From positions 58,466,001-58,530,000 of the forward strand of contig CM114271.1 in assembly GCA_050084515.1 (NCBI GenBank): 64,000 nucleotides of DNA. The letters run 5' to 3'. The DNA is from Blasia pusilla. Taxonomy: Eukaryota > Marchantiophyta > Marchantiopsida > Blasiales. Of the stretch, positions 52,380-64,000 are shown piece by piece. The notes beneath the pieces are model-generated. The model saw only the letters and a list, made by a program, of their open reading frames with translations. It had not been told where the DNA came from and searched no databases. Position numbers and translations under genes: made by a program. The first letter of the stretch is position 1, and every line of letters begins with the position of its first letter.

Positions 52380-52850
52380 TGTTATATCCGAGTAGCCGAT
52401 AGGCCGAGATCTATCGTGATAGGGCGTAGGAGCCAGCGGACTATCTTGAGTGTAACTTTGTCCCCGGTGTCGGATGAGGTTGAGGATAGGTCCATTGTGT
52501 GAACGTCGTTTCGGCGACTTTCATGTTGAGGTCTTTACAACCGGGTGACTTGTTGACTGGGTCACTCGCCCCTGGTAACCTTGTCGCGAGTTACCAAGGG
52601 AAGGGCTATTTCTAGGGTTTGAGCCTTTTGGCTCTTCCCAACCTATATAAGAGAGGAAGATGGTTTTCTTAAGCCATCTTTCTCATGTTGGGCCGTTGGA
52701 GCACCTCCCTTGTATGTGTGTGAGCTAGGACTAGGGTGCTAGCGTCCGGATTCCTTGATAGCACAAGGTGGAAGAGGCTCGATATGCCGATGTAGATTGA
52801 GGAGTGGAGTTTTAGGCCGAGTGTGCCGTTTTTACTACTCTTTAATTTTT
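52380..52850 (+). repeat. A2 terminal repeat of element C
   Basis: 471 bases starting TGTTATATCCGAGTAGCC, matching A1 along its length with scattered differences and small indels, which suggests an old insertion. Confidence 0.9.
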
Positions 52851-52988
52851 TTGAGTGATCTCCATGTATATGTATGAGTTAATTTTTTGTACATGTGTGG
52901 ATCGACTCGTGTGTGGAGAAGATCGGTGTTGTGTGGTGTAGATGTGACCAACGATGTATGTTGTGTAGCGATATGTATGCGCACGACA
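52851..52988 (+). repeat. B2 terminal segment of element C
   Basis: Second copy of B1 directly after A2, ending GCGCACGACA at the target duplication CACG. It is the outermost 3' part of the element. Confidence 0.9.
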
Positions 52989-52992
52989 CACG

Positions 52993-55429
52993 TTGTACAT
53001 ACGCCCATTGTACAAACGACTACCAGACTTATGTCCCACTCCGGGGCCGTATTCTTGTTCCTTAATAAATAACAAACTAGGTGTCCATTCTTGTTTGCAT
53101 GGAGAATGGCTGGATTTTGTACAATAGTGACAAATTAGTATCACTCCATTCCTTCATTTATAATATGAATGTAGACTAAACTCCAATGAAGCAAAGTAAG
53201 CAAAGTTTGCTGCTTCTACATACATGGAGTGACCTTTACCCAATTGAATGTGGGGTCTAGAATATTACATTTTTAAATATTAATTGATTCTTGTTCATTC
53301 CTATATATGTAGAATCAACATGCTTTGTCCTATGTGCAATAAACTAACCAAGAATTCTCATACTAAAGACATCCAAATTGTCGGATGTGTTGAAAGAACT
53401 CAAGAAAGCTGCAAAATGAATATCTTTCTACCATAAATTGATTTAATTTAGTAAGATGTTATTACTTTTGAAAGATTATTCTACTATAAATTGATTTAAT
53501 TTATTAGAATGATATTATTTTCGAAAGATTATTATTACAATAAAGAGGATTTGATAAGTGGATTCAACTGAACATTATCATATTTCAGACCTGCCACTAA
53601 TTTCCGTATTGTATTGAAAAGATTATTCTCGAAAATTCAAGGAAAGTGTAATAGGTTAGCTTCACTTTCGGAAACGGTTTCGTGAAACCTCTTCCGCCTG
53701 ACGCCGTCTTTTCCGAAAGATGTGATAACATTTCCAAATAACATCGCGAAACGAAATAAAATAACGAATATTTCAGCCGTTTCCTTGGGGAAGTGGCTGG
53801 GCGAAAGTCAAGCAATGGTGTCCTTTTGCAGACCTCGGGGTTCGGAAAACACCGATGAATCTTTTGTTTTGTAGATCTCGAGGGGTGGACAACGCAGTCC
53901 ACTGACAGACTGCCGTCGCTGCAGGCCATGGAGCAGGCTGCACACACGACCCGCGCCGGTGGTCGGCGTAATCAGCTGATTTCAGCCAACTCCTTCAACG
54001 CTCTTACTGGGAGTCTCGCGGCGGTCCCTGCCGGAGAATGTGGTGGCCCGTGGTCTGACCAATAGTTTCGAATTTTCGGGTCATCGTGAAATTAGCAATA
54101 AAACCATACATGCCAATAGATCGCCAGTGATCAGACAAGCAGATTGCTTCGTGAAGAAACGCTGCAGTATGCGGTACGAGTGTAAGAGGACTTCCTCAAA
54201 ATTGGACAAGGGTCAGTCCACAGCGAGGATCTCCGGAGTCTATGCGGTATGTATGAAGGCGATGGCAGGGAGATGCATGATCAGGAGTTAGGACGGTGGT
54301 AGGGAGATGACATATCATGTAGGAAGGTGATGAAAGAGAAATGACAGATCGTACTGGAACATATAGTGACTCTGATCAGAGAGTAGGAGAAAGTTGGCAA
54401 GGGATTACCATTTTTCCCTTGCCTCCGGTCGTCAGCGACTGTTTCGTTGATCGTATTCTCCGCGTACGCAGAAGAAAAATCGGGTAGCTAAATTATGTAA
54501 TTTGGCAACGGGCCGTCCGTGGCTTTCCGTGCCGTCTCGGTGAATTTGGTGTTGTATGCCCTCCCGGGCTGCAAGGCCAGGACGAGGTGAAGATTTCCGT
54601 GGAAGTGGAAGACTTCATAAGACTCGGTGCAGGTCTTTGTAAGACCTTTTGGATGAATGTCAGTAGGTGTGGACACTGTAGAGTCTTTGCTTTAAGGTCC
54701 GCGTTAGACTACTGTTCTGCGGTCACCGGGTCGAGCTCCTGTAGAGAGGACTTTGGCGGGACATCCGTCTAGGTTTGAAATTGTTGCGGTGTGTTTTGTA
54801 CATACATGGTTTACTCGACGTGATTGGGGTTTTTGCAGTAAGTAAGTCTTCGTTGCAGCATTGTGGTCCCGAGGCAGATTGCCTTAAGAGGGAGAGGTCG
54901 TATTTGAATACGCTAGATCTAAATCTTATGTTGTGCTGAAGTGGTTTGAGTCCGAGAAGTTGTAAGAGGTTATCTTGTAGTTTGTAGTCCTTGACGAGCG
55001 AATGTACTGCCTTGATAGCGGCTCAATCATATCGGCTGCCCAAGTCTTGGACATATGATGGAGTCCATCCGTGGTCGTTGCGTTCTGTGCCAGGTCGGAT
55101 CCCTTCAATTCTCTACACACTGATGTACATCTCACCTTGACCTCTCGGACAGTTACTCCGTGAGAACACAGGCAACAGTGACAATGTGCATCTCACAGAT
55201 CCAAGCGGTGCGATAAAGGGTGTCCCGAAAAACGCAGTGGTTGACACCCGTTTGCCTGGGAAAATATTAACATCATCTGCTTGGGATTGAAGGCCCAAAC
55301 ACGGGAGAGAAATGCTACAAAAGAGGTGGAGGAGCTAGGGATTTTAATGCGGGAGTGGATTGGTTGCTCTCTCATTTCACATTGTGCACGGCCATTTGTC
55401 TGTTACATCGGGAGAACAAACTGGATCAC
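52993..55429. other. Upstream region of DEG7
   Basis: About 2.4 kb between element C and the first DEG7 codon. The left part is AT-rich, and a 54-base segment is repeated in tandem (53427-53480 and 53481-53534, TAAATTGATTTAATTTA core). The right part (53640-55430) is more balanced in composition and probably holds promoter and 5' UTR. ORFs here (for example 53597-53947 minus) show no family resemblance. No TATA box was assigned. Confidence 0.4.
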
Positions 55430-58400
55430 ATGGCCACCGACAGCCCAGCAGCTCCGCCTATTGGCAAAGCCGTGCTGGGTATGGAGATCGACACGCCGGA
55501 CAACGGCGTGGTATTGGGGAATGTTCCTCAGGAGGACTGGCGCAATGCTTTGAACAATGTGGTCCCAGCTGTGGTAGTGTTGCGTACAACAGCAACGCGG
55601 GCCTTCGATACGGACTCTGCCGGTGCAAGCTACGCTACAGGATTTGTCGTGGACAAGCGTCGTGGGATCCTGCTAACTAATCGACATGTCGTGAGGCCAG
55701 GTACCGCTCGCAGTTCGCCGTAGAAAATTCGGTGTTTTGGGATCGAGATAGTCGTCTGCCTTGCAAAGAGGTGGCAACCAGTGTGTAATTCTGTGTTGTT
55801 GCTTAATGACGGCAATTGTAGGAAAACTTATCGGCCTTGTTACCTTGGGTTGCTTCGGGGTGTCGGCCGTACGTGAATCCGACTATAACGTGTCCTCTTT
55901 TATTTGGTTTGATTACCATCGCATCAGTGCTGGTGTTATGTAGCCTCCGGTGTGGATTGAGTACGAGTCTAACGAGAGTTTCCTTTTGCCAATCCTCCTC
56001 CTTCGCACCCTAAGAAATTTTGCGTAGGTGATTCACTCCTCCTTAGTGACGTCTAGTGGTAAGGACTGGGGGCATTTAGGTTTTCGAGAGCTGGAATTTT
56101 TCTGTTTGGAATAGGGCTTGGCAATGCAGACGATTCATGAGCAATAGCCTGGAAGCAGTATATTCGCTCCCAGACAAATTACATGATCTTGTATTGATGG
56201 ATGTAACGTATGCAAACGGGTCGCAACGAATCGTAATTCCATCACATGGCATATATCATGGACCCGGTCAATAGGAAACATTACCCCTCGTTTGTTCGGT
56301 TGCAGAACACTATTTCCCCCATGTTACCTTAACTCCTGGTCGTTGAAGTATGTCTTCTTGTCTAAGAGATCTGGAAGAAGAGAATACAAGTGCGAGAGAG
56401 TTAGTTCTCCTATATGGTCCCTCAATAAGGTCAATTATCTGAAAATTTGTGGAACCTTTATTGCCGTATTATTGTTTATTCTGCCATAAATTTAGCCATG
56501 AAGCCAGTGCTCCTGATATGGTGATGAAATCTAGCTCAAACCTTATGGAGCTCTAGGTGTGTGCTGTGTGTTCGAACTCCTGTGACGTTGGGTTGTAAAG
56601 GAGAAATTGCAATGTCTGGTTTCCTATCTATTTGTTTGTTGGTTTTTGTTCATTGTGCAACAAGACTAGGTGGCTACTAATTAGTTCCAGTAATGTCTTT
56701 CTTGCCAGGACCAATTGTGGCAGAGGCAATGTTTCTGAACAGGGAGGAGATTCCCGTTTTCCCAATCTATCGAGATCCTGTGAGCCAAATCATCATCCAT
56801 CAGCTCCCTGAACCATCTTGTCTGTGGTTTTTATTCTAAACCAAGCATGTATCAAGGAACTAAATGTATGAAGAAGTTGATGGGTATGGGTGCCTGAAAT
56901 TTTTAGTCAACTGTGTTGTTGGCCAGGTCCACGATTTTGGGTTTTTACAGTTCGATCCAGGAGCAGTGCAATTCATGAAATATGAAGAAATTCCCCTGGC
57001 ACCTGAAGCAGCGACTGTTGGACTCGAGATCCGAGTTGTTGGGAATGATAGTGGTGAAAAGGTGAAGGTTTCCTGGCCTCTCCATTGTTTGTCAAGGAAA
57101 AGGTGAATCTGTCACTGACGCCTGTAGAGAATTGGTTTCCAGTGATGACCTCCAAATCCAAGCGATATGGATTTGCAGGTCATTACCTGTTGGTGATATG
57201 GATTATTCGATCATTGGCAAATTTTACTCCTGTTAACAGCATAAACTTGCAGACTGAAATGGTGCCTTTGAACTGTACCTATCTGACTTCAGGCTCCCAA
57301 AGTGTACCCTTGTAAATAAATATAAGGTGATTGAAGTCAATTCCCAGGTGATTGAAGTCAATTCCCTCTAGTACAGGGGCAGATAACTCTATCAAGAAAG
57401 ATTCAATGAGTGTAGTAGGTTTAGCTCACAGAAGAGTGTCTCCAGTGTCTGCTGGTTTTCCTTAGGTACTTTTCTTTCACACATCTCACGATTGTAAAAG
57501 GGTCTAGCAGATCTGGGGATTGGATGTTTACTCCATATCCTGGAAGTGGTTGGAGTTACAGGAGCTTGACTCTATGAGTGTTCCATTGAATCTGAAGAAT
57601 TTTGTGCCATTGAAAGTGATCAATGTCCTTGTTGATGATCTCAGACTCTAATTCCATGAAGGTGGTCGAAGTCTATCCTAAAGAGGGAAGTCTCAAAGTA
57701 TTCACCTGGTCCATGTCTCGGGTGCTGACTTGACTAGGCTGTGGATGTCTTCTATCATGCAGGTGTCAATACTAGCAGGTACTCTTGCCAGGTTGGACCG
57801 CGATGCTCCACATTATAAGAAGTAAGTACCCTCAACTCCTCACAATAAGGTTTGTGTAGTCTCGTTTTGGTGCTTATGCCAGCCTGCACTCTTTTGCATG
57901 CTGTACATGGTGTCTAGACCCTCGTGGTTGTCGTGGCTTGTGGGAGTGTGTTAGTGGTGGGAATATCTTACATCATGCCTGCAGAATCTATCTACATAGC
58001 CTCCATCTAGCTCTCTGGCTGCGTGGAGGCTGACCTAAACGAACCCGAAGATATCTGCAGAAATAGACCTAAAACAAACCGAAAACTTCCTCTAAAATAT
58101 CTGTCCCTAAACTTAGAAGAGACTTTCTATCTAACTATCTATCGTTCTTCCTACTCTACTAGATTAGGGCAGGGGCAACTACTGTCCATACCCATTGCTA
58201 ACCATAGCTCCTAGATGACTTCTATACTTAATACAATCCATGTCTTGTGTTTGGAACATAGTGCTTTCTGAACACACTTCACAATTGTACTAACATTTGG
58301 ACGTGATTGAGACAAACTTACAACACCAACATGTTGGAAGAGCATGTGGGAATTCTCTGTTTTATGTTGATGCGAAAAAAGTGTTTGTCAACTAAGTCAT

Positions 58401-61400
58401 TCCTTGTTGCTGCAGGGATGGGTACAATGATTTCAACACATTTTACATGCAGGTATGTGAAGTTCACACCGATCAAATTCTTTGTTTGATGTGGCTTTGT
58501 GAAACTGTCTTCCGCTTTGGGCAAAGCCAGTGATTTCTTCAGAATTCACACAAAGATTCAAGTCCTTGGAAGATAGAGACCCTCTTTGGGGGATAGAGAA
58601 TAGGAAAGTCTCTATCTTGACAATGTGTATTCATAGGCCATTCTGAGAGTTTGAATGATTATGGTATTTGTTGGCAAATGAGATAGTGTCTTGGAGGGTG
58701 TATGTGAATAGGATGGCAATGTAGAGTTAGTCATATAATTTGATGTTTCCTACGACTGCCAGATTTGGTCAACATATTCATAGGCGCACAGGCTTCCTTT
58801 CTGGACTATGATTGTACTAAATTTTCTTGCAGGCAGCGTCAGGAACCAAGGGAGGCTCAAGTGGTTCACCAGTCATTGACTGCAAGGGCCGTGCCGTAGC
58901 TCTCAATGCAGGCAGCAAATCAGCGAGTGCTTCAGCATTTTTCCTGCCTTTGGAACGAGTAAGTAGTATTATTTTCCTTTGGTCTACTTGTAATTTCATC
59001 CCCCCTGACCCCCACCCACCCGCCATTTTCTGATGGCAGTGTGGGGATTTGCCAAACTTTTCGAACACAGTTTTGTTCTCAGTGTGTAGGGTTGATATGA
59101 AAGAGTTTGCAGTGGTGATGTCTTGTGTTCATTCTGTGAAAGGGTATGTAGTGTGTGCATGGAAAGTTGGTACTCAACTTAAGATTTGTTCACAGGTTGT
59201 GAGGGCATTAAAGTCCCTGCAAGAAACTAAAGATAAATCTCCTGATGGATGGAAACCGGCAAGTATCTGTAGAGGTACTCTCCAGGTAACTATGTTTTGT
59301 AGTGATTTTCTTTGGAGGGCTGTCAGGTTAATATTCTGTTTTCCTGCACTTCGGATGTGGATTCCAGATTGTCTTCCCACCAACACAAAGTCTGTGGGCC
59401 AATTTTCTTTTGTAGATGACTTACGTGCACAAAGGATTTGATGAAACCCGGCGATTGGGCCTGAAACGTGAGACTGAGCAGGTGCATTCTCAGAATCATC
59501 AACTGCTTAAGTCCAGAGTCATTTGAGCACTGTTCGTATTGGGTTCAGAGCTATTTCATATCAAGAAATGGAATTAGCCAGAGCTGAATCTCATTGTATC
59601 CTGCAGGGGGCATGAATGAGTATGTTTGATTCTATTATATATTGGTAAATGGCATTAGTTCTTGACCATTGTTCAACTAAGTTGAGAGTGAGAAATTTGA
59701 CTTTGTGGAGATGGTGTTAACTCCATAATATTATTATCATCCTGATGTGGTTTTTCTCATTTTCTGGGAGATGCGTTTGTTGTGGAATGTTCCCTGGAGC
59801 ACTTTCTTTTCCAGCGAGAGTAGGAATGTGAACAAAGAGGGTCTTATGGTTTGTGATTTGCCTGTATGGTTTACCTTGTGCAGATGGTCAGAGAAGCTTC
59901 TCCAGCAGGCGAGACTGGCATGCTTGTTGTGGATTCCGTGGTATGAGAGCTTTTCATTTCTGGTGCCCTGTACAATCTTTAAGTTCTATCCGGAAGTACT
60001 GTTCTCAATACTATAATTGATTTACATTTTCAGGTGCCTGGTGGACCTGCTCACAAGCAATTAGAACCGGGAGATGTTCTAGTGCGTGTTAACGGAGAGG
60101 TAAGTCTTCACTACTCGCTGCATATGTACAGAGGACTTGAAAGGATTGAAGTAGCTTCTCCCTTCTCAGGAAAGTGGGGAAAATCCGATACATATGTCTT
60201 CCTTATGGTTATTTTCTGGTTTTGGAACTTTATTTTTGAATATGGAACCAATCAGCACTTTACCCACTTTCAATCTAGAATATTAGTGATGGAGTTGTGT
60301 TATTTAGGGATATTGATACAATGGACATATGCTGTCCTGACAGTCTATGTATATATTTGAGTTTCACCCAGCATAGTTTATTCCAGTGCTTCTAGAAGAG
60401 AAGGATGGAACGGACTTACTGTCCATGCGGATCCAAGAGTGCCATGAGAAATCGAATCATGATATTTGTAGAGCTTAACAGGAGAACAAGCATACGACGT
60501 ACAGCCCTGAAATTTAGTATGGATGACCTCAGTTTTAGCAGTGGCCAACTTTACAGTTTTAAAGGAAGTGGTATGCTCACTTCATGTTTTACATGACTTA
60601 TGTCTCACACAGGTGGTTACTCAGTTTCTGAAGTTGGAAACTTTGCTGGATGACAATGTGGGCAACAGTTTTGTTCTTGAAGTGGAAAGAGGGGGCTTAT
60701 CTGTGAAGGTGACTTTGGAGGTAATTCATCAACCTACCCTAACTTGTAATAATGTGGTGGAAAATATGACACAGTAGGCTTATCTCATTTCTAAGACGTC
60801 GGATTTTGGTTCTAGACATTAGTAATCCCCTTCCATCACTGGGTCTGATTTCAGTAAAAAAAATCACATGATGGATGACACACTCACATGACTAGTTTGA
60901 GGATCAATTCAAAGCTTGCAGTAAGGATTTGCAATTTGGTGCAGTAGAAGAAGGATGAGGGTTGTGCTGGGTGCAATACACATTTCTCTGGTGAACTGAT
61001 TGGCAGATGATAGTTGCTCAATGTGAGTCAAGTAAAGCAAACCACTATTTGCATGCTACCAAGTCGATCTTACTAGGACGTCACATATGTGCAGCTAGAT
61101 TCCTCAGAGGTTTTCTATCTACAGGAAGGGTTGCTGCAACAAGAAAAATGCAGAACCTGTCCCTCCTGGCTCTGTATCACACAACATAGGATGCAAAACT
61201 GGAAAATGAAAAATATAGTGGGAACAAAACTTCCTTGGAATGAGATAATATGCTGCTACTGTGGGGGAGGAACAAACTATCTATATGATAGAATGAATGA
61301 AATGATTTGTGTCCTCGGGGGTCCAAAGACGGACCATGGGACTTTCATGTGCAACATTTGCAAGAATTGATCAGTGTGAGCCCAATCAAAGAGGACCTGA

Positions 61401-64000
61401 GAGGTCTTCTGGTGCTGGGTGGTGTTTCCTGGCCTTCGCACACCTATGTACGAATTTGGCAATCTAAACTTGGTGCTTGCTAGTCATGAAGTGAGCAATT
61501 GTGAGGGGATGAATTAACTCAGCAGGTTTATGGAGGACGACTTTAGACTCCTAGAATCATGTAGGACAGGTTACAGTTACCAGACTGACTTGATTCTGAT
61601 GGTTTGTGAGAACAGTCCTCTCATAGAGTTAGGATGAATTAACTCAGCAGGTTTATGGAGGACGACTTTAGACTCCTAGAATCATGTAGGACAGGTTACA
61701 GTTACCAGACTGACTTGATTCTTGAAGACCTGCTCTGGTGTGCCGGTGAAGCAATCTCTGGCTGGTGTGCGGGGCTATGCTGATCTGTGTGCCACTGTCC
61801 TAGTTTTTCCTGTTCCTCTGCAACCTTGATTTTTTAAAAGTTAGGCACGGTACACGTTGTTCCAAGGTTAATTTGCATGGTGAACCAATAGAGTAGTGGC
61901 AATGAGGTCTTAAGTACTACTTTTTTTTCCCCTTATGCTTGAAATCCTGAATCATCAGTAGTCTGTTGAATGGACAAGCCATACGTGAATTCCCTAGGAG
62001 GTGATATGCAAAGTGAGGTGCAAGTAAAGGTCTTTCAAGAGAATGGCACTCACTCTTCTAAGTGCTCTAGGTCTGAAGCTAGATTATCTGCACATTGCTG
62101 GAAGAGGAGCTGAAGGGCATACTATGGTTTTTCAGGTGCAGGACTTGCATTCCATCACACCAAGTCTTTTTTTGGAAGTCAGTGGGGGTGTCATACATTC
62201 CCTCTCATACCAACAGGTAAAATTTGGTAATGGTGAAATCTTGCTCAGATAGGAGGTTTTTTAGAGAAGATGCCAAGAAAGGAAAGTGATCCCACCGACA
62301 TTGTTGTTGTATCAAAATCATGCATGTGAATATGGCAGTGCAGAAGAACAAATTGCATGGTAAAAGAAAACTTTGAGGTGATCAGGAATTGTCAAATTTG
62401 GGGCAATAATTGTAGATTTTAATCAGTTGTAGTTTTCTTTCTTGTTTTCATAACCTGCTCAGGCTCTAGAAAGAGTCTTGATTTGTGACTTCTTTTGTTG
62501 GGATGAACAGGTGCTGAAGAATAGTTAGTTTGTAACGTTTCACATTTGACCTTTCATGTGCAGGCGCGGAATTTTCGGTTCACTTGTGGACTAGTTTATG
62601 TTGCGGAACCTGGGTGAAAACTCTACACTTTTTTTATGGAATTGGTTCTGGTGCAGAGTTAAGAAGTGTCTATCTGCCCTATGATGGCAGCCCTGCCAGT
62701 TACTCCTCTTTGGAACTGGAGTTAGTAAAACATTTGACAATGTTGCTTGTGTTTTGGCCTAAGACTCAGATGGCGGGATAAAGTTGAGATGTAAATTTGA
62801 CATCCAGGCCTGAATTTACAACATTTGTGCTGTTTGGAGACTAAGCACTGATTGGTATGGCAGGTACATGCTGTCAAGGGCTGGTGTTCCAAAGCATGCA
62901 ATCATCAAGAAGATGGCTGGGGAGGAGATATTGACACTGGAAAATTTCATCTCCATTTATGCAAAGTTGTCAAGAGGAGCTCGTGTTCCTTTAGAGTTTT
63001 TGAGTTATGCCGATAGACATAGAAGCAAGGTATACAGTTCTCCCTTTTCATGATTGTAATAGTTCGATACGCTCTGAAGCCTCTTGGCACTATCTATTTC
63101 TTTCTCCATGTCCATAGAACTGCTAAGGTTTTGGAAAATTTGTATTTTTGTTGTGGGATACATTGGTAATGGTAGGAAGTTAGTGACCACTGCATGCTTG
63201 TATATTCCTACCCAATCAGATGGATCTTATATTTGTAAGGAAATCAGGATCTGGGGATAGAACTATCATTTGATACTCACAAGCATTAGCAACTGATCTT
63301 GCATTAGAGCGGTTTGCTGGTATGAGAATTTATGTTGAACAGGTAACTGCTTTGAATGAATCTCATGTGGTTCAGAAATTCTTAGCTGTGGATGTAGTCA
63401 GGGCTCAGAGTAAAAAAAAATGCAGATGTGGGTGTCCTTGAGAATCATTTGTATGCATGGTAGGAAGTTATGGTTACATGTTACTATGCTGGTTTATGCT
63501 TCTGTTGTAGGATGCAATTTGATTTTCAAAAGATACTGATGATTCTACATGTTGCTTGTGAACTTTGGCAAGCTGGGCCGGTCTGCAGTCTGTGCTTGTG
63601 ACTATCGATAGGCATGAATGGTATGCACCTCCACTCATATATACTAGACATGACACCACCGGCTTATGGCATTCTAAGCCGGCCATTTGCACCTCCTCAG
63701 TTATAGTGCCTTCTCCAAACATACCCCTTGATGCAACATATGATGAGAAAACTGGAGCTGTTGAGCCCACATCTTCTCTGGTTGGGGAAGCTGATTCGGT
63801 AGATGCCGCTTTGTCTCGGACTACAAATGTGGGAAGAGAGTCTGGAGGTGCAAGCCCAAGTTTGCAAGGTGGAGAGACGACAGGTTCTACCACCCAGGAT
63901 ATTCAGTCAACTGATGCTGATGTTGGCAGAGGCGAATCAAAAAGACGCCGGGTGCAAGAACTTGTAGGGGATGATGGTGCTGTGACTCCGGACAATTCAA
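55430..64000 (+). CDS. DEG7: DEG7, double-size Deg/HtrA serine protease (5' part, 15 exons, continues past window)
   Basis: Exons: 55430-55700, 56709-56779, 56927-57061, 57763-57821, 58416-58452, 58833-58958, 59196-59285, 59416-59481, 59884-59940, 60034-60099, 60613-60720, 62136-62216, 62564-62613, 62864-63029, 63589-64000. All introns are GT-AG and phases agree, giving 598 residues. The sequence matches plant DEG7. Trypsin-like domain: His86 in TNRHVV, Asp117 in VHDFGF, Ser201 in GGSSGSPV. The first PDZ domain covers about residues 260-365 ([13 protein letters not shown]). Exon 15 is a low-complexity linker leading to the second, degenerate protease half, beyond the window. In Arabidopsis the protein is a chloroplast stromal protease involved in photosystem II repair. 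The start could also be the ATG at 55481. No transit peptide is obvious. Confidence 0.95.
57326..57367 (+). repeat. Short tandem duplication in DEG7 intron 3
   Basis: AGGTGATTGAAGTCAATTCC occurs twice in a row with a one- to two-base spacer. A small replication-slippage type repeat. Confidence 0.8.
61507..61722 (+). repeat. 125-bp tandem duplication in DEG7 intron 11
   Basis: GGATGAATTAACTCAGCAGG starts at 61507 and again at 61632. The copies are identical for about 91 bases (to GACTTGATTCT). Unit length 125, about 1.7 copies. The near identity shows it is recent. Confidence 0.9.

Larger units (their letters stand above)
46192..52988 (+). mobile_element. Ty3/gypsy-DNMT element C with split direct repeats
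   Basis: The most complete copy with respect to borders. It starts TGTCACATCTGAG, ends CGCACGACA, and is flanked by CACG on both sides (46188-46191, 52989-52992). Order: A1 (46192-46667), GC-rich leader, protease, DNMT, RT, RNase H, integrase, PHD finger, polypurine tract (52231-52239), B1 (52240-52377), TT, A2 (52380-52850), B2 (52851-52988). A gag gene is absent. Frameshifts are frequent except in protease and RNase H. Length 6797 bp. Confidence 0.85.

Noticed and set aside
46192-52850. Element C as an ordinary LTR retrotransposon with 476-bp LTRs
   Set aside because: With these borders there is no target duplication, the polypurine tract is 140 bases away from the 3' repeat, and a copy of the intervening segment follows the 3' repeat. 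The split-repeat reading explains all three.
53597-53947. 116-codon minus-strand ORF upstream of DEG7
   Set aside because: No motif, no neighbouring exon signals, and composition like non-coding sequence. It is probably within the DEG7 promoter or 5' UTR region.
1-64000. tRNA, rRNA or other structural RNA genes
   Set aside because: I looked for tRNA-like and rRNA-like segments and saw none. The only tRNA-related sequence is the copia primer binding site at 33347-33358.

Overview
The window is a repeat-dense stretch of a plant-lineage nuclear genome with one host gene at its right edge. Coding regions are split by GT-AG introns and one retroelement has a tRNA-Met primer site. The host gene is the 5' half of DEG7, a double-length Deg/HtrA serine protease whose protein closely resembles land-plant DEG7. 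I infer a streptophyte. Retrotransposons carrying cytosine methyltransferases have been reported from charophyte algae, so a charophyte is plausible, but the species cannot be fixed from this sequence.

Layout. 1-8565: two tandem units (minus strand) of a decayed Ty3/gypsy element with gag, aspartic protease and a C5-cytosine DNA methyltransferase (DNMT). About 8600-11410: an eroded Helitron (Rep plus PIF1-type helicase, plus strand). 11411-14305: AT-rich sequence with two unrecognised ORFs. 14306-45827: a nest of elements. A Ty1/copia element (called E) is split by a large Mutator-like DNA transposon (F1, 15422-43866). F1 is split by a gypsy-DNMT element (B, 25845-42488). One terminal repeat of B is split by a block made of a deleted F1 relative (F2) and a second copia element (D). 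46192-52988: a third gypsy-DNMT element (C, plus strand) with a 4-bp target duplication. 55430 to the end: DEG7, 15 exons visible.

Three points stand out. (1) Elements A, B and C carry a DNMT domain between protease and reverse transcriptase, and B and C, whose 3' ends are present, also carry a PHD finger after the integrase: the mobile element encodes a chromatin writer and a chromatin reader. (2) B and C are not organised as ordinary LTR elements. Their ends follow the plan A1 - genes - polypurine tract - B1 - TT - A2 - B2, a split direct repeat, although they encode a DDE integrase. The 4-bp target duplications, and the host reading frame recovered across B, support these borders. (3) F1 carries, besides a MULE-type transposase with a SWIM zinc finger, an intron-containing gene with a ParB-like domain and a beta-class amino-methyltransferase-like domain. 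Its introns and flanks hold arrays of about 27-bp palindromes (CAACCCGTCGG-nnn-CCGACGGGTTG type) spaced about 50-85 bp apart.

All transposon genes here carry frameshifts or stops, so they are annotated as pseudogenes. DEG7 exons are intact as far as they can be read.
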